Source of the DNA: Cardiocondyla obscurior
Lineage: Eukaryota; Arthropoda; Insecta; Hymenoptera; Formicidae
DNA: 64,000 nucleotides
Assembly: GCF_019399895.1 (NCBI RefSeq)
Contig: NC_091883.1
Coordinates: forward strand, 3,080,377 to 3,144,376
Reading direction: 5' to 3'
The notes below the pieces were generated by a model. That model made no database searches. It worked only from the letters and a program-made list of their open reading frames with translations, and was not told the DNA's origin. Each line of letters opens with the position of its first letter. Position 1 is the first letter of the stretch. Below are positions 35,575 to 47,900 of this stretch, one piece after another. The translations under genes were made by a program, and so were the position numbers.

Positions 35575-38449
35575 GTAAGCGTCTTTATCAAAAATACAGA
35601 TTAAAATTTTTTATTCTTTTTATATTCGCAATCAAAAATTCTAAATTTAATCAATCTAAGGAAGCGACATATTAAATTTAAATAATACGTTTAATGTTAC
35701 AATAACTGACTAGACTTTGTGCTGCCAGCCAGCGTAAAGTTTCGGAGTGATTATCTCTTACAAAGTATCGTGGTAAATATCGAATGATAAATACTATGCT
35801 TGAAGAAAGATATTATCTAAAGTAAAGTTATCGATGGAGAGATTGTGCGTGTAGCAAACTGTGACATTCAAGTTGAGAGCTTTCTAAGTCGGTGGCGCTT
35901 CATGAATACTCTTGAAAACTTCGCAAAGCTCTGGGCTGACGATAACGCTGCGGGCACAGCTCGCGCGTTCTTAAATCTCATTTATATTTTCGTTCAAAAA
36001 AAGAAATAAAAAAAAAAAAATTGTCTAATTAAGTTGACTAATTAAGTTCTTTGTTAAAGACGACAGAAACATTCTATTCAGGTTTAATTAAGTTCACTCG
36101 AGAGTCTTTTGAGGTATGAGGAATTTAAAACCCATGTTTTTCAAGCTCGAGTTTGCTTGAAAGTGCTGCTTTTTCTGTCTTTAATCAAAATATATTTTAC
36201 GGATTATTATGGAGAACATTGAACACGTTGAATAATATATTAATATTCTCTGTATCGCATCGGAATATGATTATGAACGCGCGGCGAGATAAAACTGAGT
36301 GAAATGTAAGACACAAATTTGTCACCTAGATTCACATTTGTGACGTTGATAGATTCTTCGTAATTCTCGTACACGTGCCACGCGTTAGCTGCCATCGCGC
36401 TCTATGCTGGCAATTAATTACGATCAGTGCAAACGTGACGTTCGCGAAAAGAGTCCGCGGATCCTTTGCTTCATCTTTCTCGTATCCGAAAATATTTTGT
36501 CCTCGATATAAGCTCGCGCGAATATATAAGATACATTTTATTAAAATATTAACGCTTTTATTTTTTTTCTTTAAAGCTTTTTAAGGCTAACGATTCTAAG
36601 GCTTGTATCATTTTTAAACTATTAACATTTAATTGAAATTTTGTTGTCGCCGCACAGTTGCGTTTAACAACAGATCGGCGATGCTAAATTGAGATTTGCT
36701 GCAGGATGTCGAAAAATAAAAATAGAATACTGTCATGAAATTAATGCATGAGTGACTAGTTTATATTGCATATAACTTTACTTACCCTACTTTCTCAGTA
36801 GATACAGAAGAGTATTATTCGGACGAGAATAGCGTAACTTAGTCATCCCGAATCTTTACGGCAATACCGTAAAACTTTGGCCTGGGTTTTTCGTAACATT
36901 CTTGGACGGTGACTCAACTTTAATAGATAAATTAGTATTTATATTTAGAAAATCACGAACGCTTTCTTATTTTTGTGATTGAGAAATCTAAATTAGATTG
37001 ATGGAAACGTAACGCGATCGTATCCTTTTTAGATTTTCTCGGCCAAGATGCCGATTGCATGTTTTATAACAAATTTAGCAGGCTGATCGTTAGTAAGAAT
37101 TTTGCCGCGGCCACTTAAAAAGCCCACCTGTTGACCTCTTCCTGAATTCGAAACCGATGTTTTCTATAATTATATGCGAAATGCTTATGACAGGTGTGCA
37201 ATTGCAAGGAACAGTTAAAGATGTTATAATATGAAATGGGGCACGATATTAATAAATTGCGGGACGAGTTTAAAAACATATCTCTTTACACATTTGCACG
37301 TAGCGATTTAATATCCTATTATTATCAGATCGTAAACAAAAGAATTTAATTTAAACAGACACCTCTGTACGTCTTATTTAACAGTTAACAAAAAAAAAGA
37401 ATAATTATAATATTATTAAAATTAAATTAAAAAAAAATTATTACAAGTGAAAACTACTTTTCTGAAGGGTCGCTTATCAGGAAATTAATTAAAAAAAAAA
37501 ATTAGACGAGAGAGAGAGAATGAGACGACCAAACTTCTCGAGAAACATAGGTCGGAAAGAGACGGGCGAGAGATGAAAGAGCTATTTTTGAGTTTGGTCC
37601 AACGATACGCCATTTCTTTGCCACAGTGAATTCTCCACTAGAGAGAGCTACTTCTTCGAGAAGACTTCGTGGAGTGAAGAAGGGGATGAACATGCGGAGA
37701 AGTAGCCAATCTCAAATTACTGGTGGGCTCCGCACTAGGCCGACCATCGCACCTTTACCCACCGTCGCCCGACCTTTTATAGACACTCGCTTGTAGTGGG
37801 GCGAGGTGGGAGGAAATGATATGAAAACTGGACGATTCGATGAAAAAGAAAAAAAGAAAATAAAAAAAAGAAGCCCCCGGAACGACTGTGCAATTTTACT
37901 CCAGCCAAAAAATGAAAAATTTAACAAAACGCAGATTGAAAACGTGGTCCAGCTCCCTGCCGTTTTCGGCATTAAATGTTAATTAAACTTTTTTTGTAAA
38001 TGAAAATTGTTAGACAAAAAGAGAGTAGTACAGAATTTAATAATTATTGGTTTAGCTGTCACAGTGTTGAAAGCCGTGAAAATCATTCTGATGAACACTT
38101 TGTATATGTTCTTTCGTGGTGGGAAATGAAGCGTGTGACTTAAACAGATGAGACTTTCGTCACATCCGTTCGAATCTGTTTTGATCCCTGCGAAACTCTC
38201 ATCGGCGTGTTTTCTACGGATTGTTAATTGTTTTTAATTTTTTAAATCAACTCTGCACATGACTCCTACGTGTAATCAGTCATTGTTACACAATTTAATT
38301 GAGAAAATATTTAAAAATACCACACGCACGCACCACACATGACAAATGAGCGCTAAAGGAATTTTTTATAATTATGACGTTCTAAGGAATTATTCTTTGA
38401 CTATTTAAAAATGTAATTTTAATTTTGGAGCTCGTGCGACATAATAAAG

Positions 38450-38788
38450 ATGAAAAGATCATTAAAGAGTGACGTTTTCTGTACAGGAGGACCTTCGCCG
38501 ATGCTGCAGCCGACCGGGTCGATTTGGCAACTACCTTTGGTGAACGTGGGCGTTCACCGTGGCTCAGAGATTGCCCTCGACGATGATGAGGATGACCAGA
38601 ACGTCGACGATGACGAACGTGTTCCTGGTGGGGAATCGAGCGTTAACGCGCTTGCGTCGCTCGTCGTTTTGACGAAGCCATGGAACGGCTGGCGCGCCAT
38701 ACGAACGACGACGGGTCGCGCACTACGAGTAGGGCGCTGGTCGGCTCCGAAACCCCGAAGAGGAGGAAGAAGAAGAAGATCGTGGTAG
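38450..38788 (+). other. Upstream ORF before paramyosin, 112 codons
   Basis: An open frame ending 195 bp before the paramyosin ATG, with an acceptor-like TTTCTGTACAG at 38486 and an internal ATG at 38500. It reads PMLQPTGSIWQLPLVNVG then an acidic run (ALDDDEDDQNVDDDE) and an Arg-rich end. It could be 5' leader with a uORF, or chance. I recognise no homologue. Confidence 0.25.
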
Positions 38789-38983
38789 AAGGTGGAAGGT
38801 GAACTCGCCAACGACTGCGGCCGCGGCGATTAGACTTAGCCAGAGGCGGATCGGGAGACGTTGCTCGAAGACGAAAGGTGACTTCCCCAAACGGAGGATT
38901 CGCCGAAGGATTTTAATCCCGGAGGATACGAGAAAAAGAACTCGGAGCACTGTTGAAAGCGAGTAGAGGACGAAGCGAAGAAG

Positions 38984-41900
38984 ATGTCTTCAGCGGTTGC
39001 TAAAAGCTCTAAGTACACGTACCGCTCTACCGGCGGTGCGGGTACTGCTGATGTTAGCATCGAATACAGCGCCGACCTGAGCGCTCTCAGCAGACTCGAG
39101 GTAGGTCCTGCGAAAAAAGTGTCTGTACTGTGCCCTTCGGTAGGAGAGAGAACAACGTCGACGATGAAAAAAAAAAGAAAATTGGTATTTATTTTCTTGA
39201 TTACTTCGTTTTGTTTAGAAGTCGCCGAACAAATCATAATTAAAGTAATTCTTTTATGAGAAATTAAATTAAGATAGGGTGAATACAAGGCTGATAAAAT
39301 AAAAAAATAATTTAATATTAATACGTTTGTTTATATGCTAGTAATTAATTTTTATGAAAAAATTATTTAATAATCAGAAAATAATTGGACGATAATTGTT
39401 TTCTTCCGAGGTATAAAAGGTAGCTTAAGAATTCGAGTTATAAATAAATCGCAAGGTTCGCCGGGCCATTCGGTACCCCAGCAATTACGTTTATGTGACG
39501 ACGACGAATTGAATGGACCGACGTCCAGCTCTTCCTGGGGAAGACGCACGGTCGCGTCTGCTAACCGCTAGGGTCCTATCGAGGATAAAGTTCCAATGAA
39601 AGTTTTGGTGCGTCATTTGAACATCGACCGTCAGTGATAAGAGACTCCGCGGTGCGAACGTCGCGGAGCAGTGACCAAATCGCGAAGGTAGTGAACCGCG
39701 AGAAGTTCAGTGACCATAAGCGATGTTAGTGCCAATCCGACGAGGAAACAAAGTGTACGGCGCTCCGTAGCGATCGGGCTGCTCGGGCACGAAAATAGCC
39801 CGGTGAAATCAGTCCGAAAATCACGATCGTGCCAAAGCAAGGGCACGCCAGATCGATGCCGATTCGGGACATCGTGTTCGACGAGCGTGAAAGAGCGCAT
39901 TGTCGCCCCCGCAGGTGCAAGTAAGATAATTTTCTTCATCCCTTGCGAGTGGTGGCCTGGCTGTCTTTGGCGATTTTCAAGTCAGCGCGTATCTCTTGAA
40001 ATAACTTGAAGCGAGCGACTCGAAGACGCGCTAAACAGACATCGCGACGTCGTTCTCTCTCTCTCTCTCTCTTTCTTTACCGAGGACGAATCTATTCTGC
40101 GGAGGCTGTCCGTCTTTCCGAAATACCGGGTCTCCGCTCTCGGATATTTTCGTCGAACGATTACGTAAAGCACCGGCCCTCTATAACGGGCGCCGTGATA
40201 CCCTTTAATCCTCGTTGCCTCTCTTTTCAGGACAAAATCCGCCTGCTGCAGGATGACCTGGAGTCTGAGAGAGAGCTGCGTCAGAGGGTGAGTGATACGA
40301 ACGCCTTCGTGTTCTACGTAGGATATCCGCGCCCCTTTAAAGCCGCTTAGCACACAAAGAACGCAATGGCGAACATCGATAGCGCCTGCGATATTTGATA
40401 CCAATTTTTTTTTCTTTTTTTTTTTCTTTTTTTTTTTAACGTCATGATTGTGCTTATTAAAATTTTGCCACATGCAGAAATAAATATACAGCTAAACGGA
40501 CTAATTAGCTGTTTCGTATGTAATCTTGAAAAATTCTGAAACACTAAACATTCAACACGTAGCTGTTTAAAATTTTATTTCAACTTGCTTTATTAATTTT
40601 TTATTTTAATTAAGTAAGAAGTAAGTTCCGTAATCGAAGAGTATCACGTTTGAACAGAGATACAGTTTCATGTCGATGATATACATGTTAGATATCACTA
40701 TCACTGAAAGTGGGCACAGAAACGAACCGAGGAAACTAATTCATCACAGAGTGGGGAGCAGTAGGTCGAAATGTCCAGCTCTTGAGTTGCACCTATTTTT
40801 AGGAAGCTCTTCGGGATCGTTCCCGCATTCCTGCGTTGTATTCAACACCTCTTGCATACTTTCATAAACGAGGGAAACGCTATCATAAAATCTCTGCGAT
40901 CTAAATTTATAAATCTCAAACCAACATTAAAAAGATCATAAACACAATTCAAAAAAAAAGAGAGAACTTAAAAATTCTATAAATCAGTTCCATAAACACG
41001 TACAAAGAACATTTTATTCTGCACGCTTGAGCTAACGTTTCCCTAGTTACTAAAAATATTTTTTTAATTAAGCTACCGATTTTTCTTTGAAATTTCACGA
41101 TGTCGTACGTTGCCGAAATTACATTTCTTGGCGGCTATATTTATTCGGTTACGCGTGCGTGGCGCGAAAAAAAAAAAAAAAGAAAAGAGCGCGATAAATG
41201 TCGGGAAAGTCAAATTTTACAAGAACTTCTCGGATTTCATTGTCTTGAAATTCCACAGAAATCGGTTTGGTGTATAACGGACTTAGTAATACGTGGGTTG
41301 AACCACTGCCAAAAATTTTCCTCGCGTATTTGAAGCTGTAAAGCTCGAAAATTGATATGACGGTTACGGCGCGCGGTGCACGTTTCAGAACACCTTACGT
41401 GTCTTCGTTTATATATGTGGAATGCATCGCCGTTACATTTAGGATTTGCAAATCTCAAACGGCGGGACAGAGCACGCGAAAGTAAATAATTTATCTGACT
41501 TCTCATGCGTGGTTATTATAAATATGACACCGATCTCAATCGCGCGGATTATTAAATAGCGAGCGTGCCACTGTAATAAAGAGCCGTAATAAGATATTAA
41601 AAAAACAAATGACGTACTTATATCTATACGAAATTTATATACGTCTAATTGATCGTACGATTACAATTTCATAGTTTCATACAACTAATCGTGGTATTGC
41701 GATCATCTTTTTTTAGCACTAAGTGCTTCGTTTGTAATATGAATAAGAGTCCGAATATAGACCCGCCACGCTCGAAAATAGATTGTCCTATTCACGACAT
41801 GAAGTAATCTGACGTCAACCTGCCGTTAGGAGACGTGGCAAAGTGCGCCGTCATGTAATTACTTTCGAAATAGCGATTCCGAAAGTTATTCACTCCTTTT

Positions 41901-44900
41901 TTCCATATGTAATTTTTTCCAGATCGAACGCGAGCGCGCTGATTTAAGCGTGCAAGTCATCCAATTATCCGAACGTCTCGAAGAGGCCGAGGGTGGTGCC
42001 GAATCTCAAGTGAGTACTTGCAAAAACGTCTATTAACGTGATAATATTATATTAAACATAAAAATAATATATAATGTATATATAAATCCCGTGTAACGTA
42101 AGTTAACTGATGGCTCTTTCGCTTAGTTCGAGATCAACAAGAAGAGGGACACGGAACTGGCCAAGTTGCGTAAACTGCTCGAGGATGTTCATCTTGAGAG
42201 CGAGGAGACCGCACACCTCTTGCGCAAGAAGCACCAGGAGGTCGTTGTCGACTTTCAGGATCAGATTGACCAGCTTTCGAAAGCACGCGCCAGGTAAAAG
42301 AACCGCGGCCGTAACTAATGGATCTTCCCTTCGCTATTTAAACGTCACGGTGATGAACTCGTTAAGGAATCCTTATCATCTTTATGTCTAACTACTCGTC
42401 TCATTGTTAAGTATTTATAGATTCGACCATTTATTTTTAGCTACCAAACATAATGTTTTGACTAACCCAGCTTAACCGAGGCCGGAGATTTCGCCCGTAG
42501 GCTTCGAAAAGGCCTACGTTATACACATTCACGATCGCAAAGCAGCCACAATGTAAACGTTCGCCGATCTACCGCTAAAACGGGAGCTTGTAAGCGCGTT
42601 GCCAGGGCGAGTCAATAAACAGCTGACCGGAAATTCGGCGAATAGCAAGGAAGAGTCTCGTGGAAGAGACAGGACGCTAATAGGGAGGAAGTATAATGAA
42701 TCACGATGTCACGTGCGTAATTATAACGCGGCTCGTCACAAACGGGAGTGACGGTGGGCAAGAAAATTTGCACGAATTATACAAGCCGCATTGGCCGCCA
42801 TCCAAGCCGGAGAAACTGACTCGCAACTGAAATACGCGGGGTTTCGGTACCCCGGCACTTCTAAACATAGCCGCTTCTTCGTGGCGCCGATTTTGCTCGT
42901 ACAAGGACGATGACAGCTCTGGAGGCACGCATTAATTAGATCGTTAATTGGCCGCAACGAAACGCGCGTGATGCCCGGCTTTTACCTTCGCGATCGTTCA
43001 ATGGACAACGGAACGTTTAAGAGAAAACAATATCTTTCCCGCGAGCTGTTCACTCTGAGATTAGCTTTCGCTCTAAATGGTACTTTAAGAAAAAAATTAA
43101 TATTGTATAATTTTCTAAAAATGTAATTTAAATTCGGCTGGCGCATAGTTGCTAAAAATAATGAGTGATCAACGCAGCTGTTAAGCCACTTCATAAACTG
43201 AACGACGCAAGCAGTGTCAAATTTAATCCGGCTACATTATCTTCGTGATTTCACTGCCGATTATAAATCGTGACCCACCCAAGTGCGACATTGACAAAAC
43301 TTTTGAGCGTTGTAAAAATAGTAGAGTCAATCTATGAGTAACACATTCATCTTCGTTCTGCAGACTAATATGCGACTCTCCATTTTCTTATTCAATATAA
43401 AAGCGCACTGTCTCCTTCCGTTTCGCTCGTGCGTTCCCTCGTTTTCTCTCCGTCTTACTTTTGCAAGCACAGCTTATGACTATTTTTAACCGCGCGAGTC
43501 GCGTGGCAATCCACAACCCCAACGTTGGCTCGCCATATTAGTACACGCGACCGGCCAGAGAACCCCCCCACTATCTTCGGAATCAGCTAACTGACATCTT
43601 ACACCCTCTATCGCGTGTAGGAGTAGAGTAGCATTGCCTGAATTTTTTATATTAAATATTAAAAAATACAATATATTTTATTCGAGAACATTATTATCGG
43701 AGATCTAATTATTCAATACTTAATTTTTTTTTTCAACTTTCTGGTTCCAGAGCTGACAAGGAAAAGTCTAAATTCCAGCAAGAAGTGTATGATCTCCTCG
43801 CCCAACTCGATAGTGTTACTAAAGAAAAGGTGATGTCCATAAAAACAGTTGAGAAGCTCGAGATACACATATCTGAACTGAATGTGAAGATTGAGGAATT
43901 AAATCGTACGATTGTCGATATTACCAGCCACAAGACTCGGTTGTCTCAAGAGAATATTGAATTAGTTAAAGAAGTGCAAGATCTCAAAGTAGGTTATTGA
44001 TATTTTAAAATTTACTTAATTATATATTTGAATTTATTGCAAATTGCTAATTATTTAAATAAATTTTAGGTAAACATCGAGAACGTTACTTATTTGAGAA
44101 CACAAATTGCGGGACAACTTGAAGATGCCCGCCGTCGTCTTGAAGATGAAGAACGTCGCCGTGCATTGGTTGAAGCTTCTTTGCACCAGGTATAATAAAT
44201 TGATACTGACTTTTATCGAAGCAAATAAATACCTTGAATGTTTAGTCCCATCTTAAGTATCGAACTGTTCAATTTTTAATTGCAGATATTTAAAAAAATT
44301 AATGACATTTTTATTTTATAATTAAAAAGAAATTAATTTCGAGAGATGTGTAAAACTGATACTAACTTGAATTAATAGGTCGAAGTGGAATTGGAGTCTG
44401 TCCGCGTTCAGCTGGAAGAGGAATCTGAGGCGCGTTTGGATATCGAACGTCAATTGGTTAAGGCTAATGGAGAAGTTTCTGTGTGGAGATCGAAATACGA
44501 GACCGAGGCTAACGCACGTATCGAAGAGGTAATAGAATACTATTCTTGTGTCATTAAATCTTTAATTTCTCATTTCTCACATTAATTCAAATCCAAATTA
44601 TTAACAAATATGTAATATATAAAATTACACAGGTAGAAGAACTTCGTCGCAAGTACTCAGCTCGCATCCAAGAACAGGAAGAACAAATCGAGACTCTGCT
44701 TGTAAAGATAAACAATCTCGAAAAGCAGAAATCACGTTTGCAATCAGAAGTGGAGGTTTTGATCATTGATTTAGAGAAGGTGAGATTAGTTTAAAATTTT
44801 TTTTAATCAGTTTTAGCTGTCAGCTTTGCATTAGCACTTTTTTTCTATATTTTTAAACAGAGAAAATAGTCTTACATATTTGTGATATTTTTTTAAGGCC

Positions 44901-47900
44901 AATGGAACTGCTCGTGAACTCCAGAAACGTGTTGAACATCTTGAGAAAGTCAACATAGAATTAAAGACCCGTTTAGATGAATCTCTCGCCATGTATGAAC
45001 AAAGCCAACGTGATCTCCGCAACAAACAACAAGAACTGCAACGCGTAAATGCCGAACTCGATAAGACTCGTGAAATAAAAGACCAATTGGCTCGTGAAAA
45101 CAAAAAACTTGGAGGTAATCGTCACTATTTTATTTAATCTGCAGATATAAAGCAATTATAAGCTTTAAAAAGGGCAGTCAAGTGTCAAAAATTTTTTTAA
45201 TTCTAAAAAATTTTAATTTTACACATGAATAAAATTAATTTATGATAATTAATTCTAAATATTAATAGTTAGGTTTTATTAACGTTGATATCATTTATAT
45301 AGATGATCTCAGCGATGCAAAGAATCAGTTAGCTGACATGAATCGCAGACTTCATGAATTGGAATTGGAACTTCGCCGATTAGAAAATGAACGCGAAGAA
45401 TTGGCTGCTGCCTACAAGGAAGCTGAAGCAGTTAGTAACACATTTATATTAAAAATAAATGCCACAAAAATAAGTAATAGAAAGAAAATATAAAATAAAA
45501 ATTTTAATCTAAGGGCCGTAAGATCGAAGAACAACGATCTCAGAGATTGTCAGCTGAATTGAGCCAGCTTCGTCATGAATTCGAACGCCGCATTGCCGAG
45601 AAAGACGAAGAGATTGAAGCTATTCGGTAAGTTTTTTAAAACATTAATTTGTTTTATACTAAAATTTTTTTTTTTTATTAAGTAAAATTATATAACTTTA
45701 AGAAAAATATCATACAATTGTTATATTAAAATAAGGTTTATATTTCATTCTGGGATTTAGAAAAAAAAAAAAGGAAATTATTTAATTTTATAAAATTAAA
45801 TTATAAATCACAATACAAATCATTTTACGTGATTAATACTATTTTACACGAATAATGATGAGAGCAGTAATCATTCAATGACACGGCGCTATTAATAAAA
45901 ACGATCAGTCGTGATCTAATTATTATTGAGAGGTGCTGATTGGTTGATCTCAATGAGGCAATCGCGAAGAAAACTACAAAAGATACCACTTAACCATCGG
46001 TCTAATTTTTGTGGACGATCTTGTTGCGTGTCACTATCATCTGCAGACCCGTTCGTAAACATCACAAATGCAACATCGTCGAAAGATTCATCACGCAATA
46101 CATTACACAAAAATTATAAGAAAATACTATTGCGCAGACATTTGAAACACATCAGAAATGGCGAGTTACATGCCTCCAATTCACATGCCGTTAGAATCCA
46201 AGTGGCGACATTATCCCACGTATATTTACTCAAGAAATTACGGATACGGAATAAATTACTATCAGCCAATGATCGATTACATGGACACCAAGAGGCTCGC
46301 TTCGAGATCGTGTTCGCCACATTACGAAAAAAGATTAGAATTGCCTGAGTTACCCTGGTCCGATGGTAGAGTGTTGTGGGAAGACAAAAAAGTGCAGCCC
46401 TACACGAGGGACGATCTTATTAAGTACGCGATCGACGCTGAGGACGAGGCCAGAAGTCACCTGTCTCACTTCAAGGTACGCTGGTAGCGAGATACGCTGA
46501 TGATTTTCACGAGGGAGAGTTTCTGTGAAAGACGAGGCGGCCCGTTCTTCAAGTGCTGCGCGACTTGGCGACGGCTTGACCTTTTCGGTTTCTAATTTTG
46601 GTCCCGCGGAAAAGCTTGCTTCGTTTCGAGTGACAATGATCAAAGACGTGTTCATGAATGCCGTGCGTAATTCGTGTCATTATTGACGTTGCTGCATTTT
46701 CTTGTGTCACAATTTATTTTTGTTTCCGAGCAGAAATGCAAAACTGCCAAAGCTCACTCGACGCAGCATTATAAAGAATTTTTAATCTTATTCTTCTTGA
46801 AACGATACGAGGGTGTGTAAAATTTTTTTAACATATTTCTTTACTTCAAAATGTTTTAACTTATAGCGGTGCATTTTTTTCTTTTCTAAAAAAATTTGCT
46901 GCTTTTGTTAGAGCAGGACAATTAACCGGGCTAACAAAAATACAGCGCGGTAAGTTCTGCGTCGAACGGTTTCTTGGCAGCTCGTTATTTGGATCGTTCC
47001 TTGCGGTTTCGATCTAGCTGGGGTCAGTTTGCCAAATCGTACGGTGCAAAAATTCATCTCGCCGGACGAAAGGGACACGAGACGTCCGGTGCATTGGCAG
47101 TCGCTCTTGAATCTCGCGTGAGGGTCGATCGGCGAGCAGCGACGATTACCCACGGCATTCTGGACCGCTGCAGTCTAAGTTTAGGCAAGCGCAAGTCGCG
47201 CAAGTGCGCGTGCATGAGGAAAAACGGCGGCGCCCGTTAGACCAGAGAGAAAAACACGGGCGATCGGCCGCGCAACGTAAAACTGACGCTGACCATCTGC
47301 CGTCTGCCTGACGTGGTTGAAGATAGCGAATCGCTCGGACTTCAGCTTGGCCAAGACCGTGCAGGCCAGCCGCGTGACCAAGGAGATTTTTCCGCGCACC
47401 GGGAAGGACCAGAAGCGACTGGCCATGCCGCTGATGTTCGCCGGCACTCGCGGCCACAGCGAGCTGGTCGAGGAAATGCAACGGGAGGCGAGAAGCGATA
47501 TTAAGCTGCGGGCGCTGAAGGATGTTCAGATGATGACCGAGGTGAACGACGCGCTGGAGCACAGCAAAAGCCTGCGCGGCAAATCCGCGAGGTCGATAGA
47601 GTTCCACCTGAGGGCAGAGGCGTTAAAGAATCTGTCCAAGAGCCAGGAGCTGGCCGACATCCGGAAGTTCCAGCGGGAAACGGTACACACTCTCTTGGAC
47701 GACACGGCGCATGGTAGATTGATGAACGAAAGGGCCAAGGCACTGATCGACGAGGCGAAGCTGACGCAGCCACTCAACGCGCTCAGCAGGGAGCTACGCG
47801 GATTCGAGCAGAAGTCCAGCAATTATTTTCTAGATCAGAGGTACCGAGACCGGGCGAGGCGAGAACTTTTGTATGGGTGTCGAGGATGCGAGTATTATAA

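Larger units (their letters stand above)
29610..38983. other. Region between Fhos and paramyosin; 5' flanks, no supported gene
   Basis: Contains CpG-rich, ORF-dense blocks at 32.2-33.0 kb and 34.7-35.3 kb with frames open on both strands (a composition effect), a (CT)n run at 32601-32620, a (TTC)n run at 35266-35288, poly-A/T runs, a short repeat at 31595-31636 and an isolated exon-like segment at 35472-35574. The CpG-rich blocks could hold the 5' exons and promoter of long Fhos (minus strand) or of paramyosin (plus strand); I could not assign them. Confidence 0.4.

Noticed and set aside
39631..40009. Overlapping frames of about 100 codons on both strands in paramyosin intron 1.
   Set aside because: They lie inside an intron whose flanking exons are in phase with each other, with no sign of a cassette exon.
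46908..47300. Frames on both strands between the two miniparamyosin exons.
   Set aside because: They lie in the intron between 46475 and 47323; no splice phase would include them without stops.
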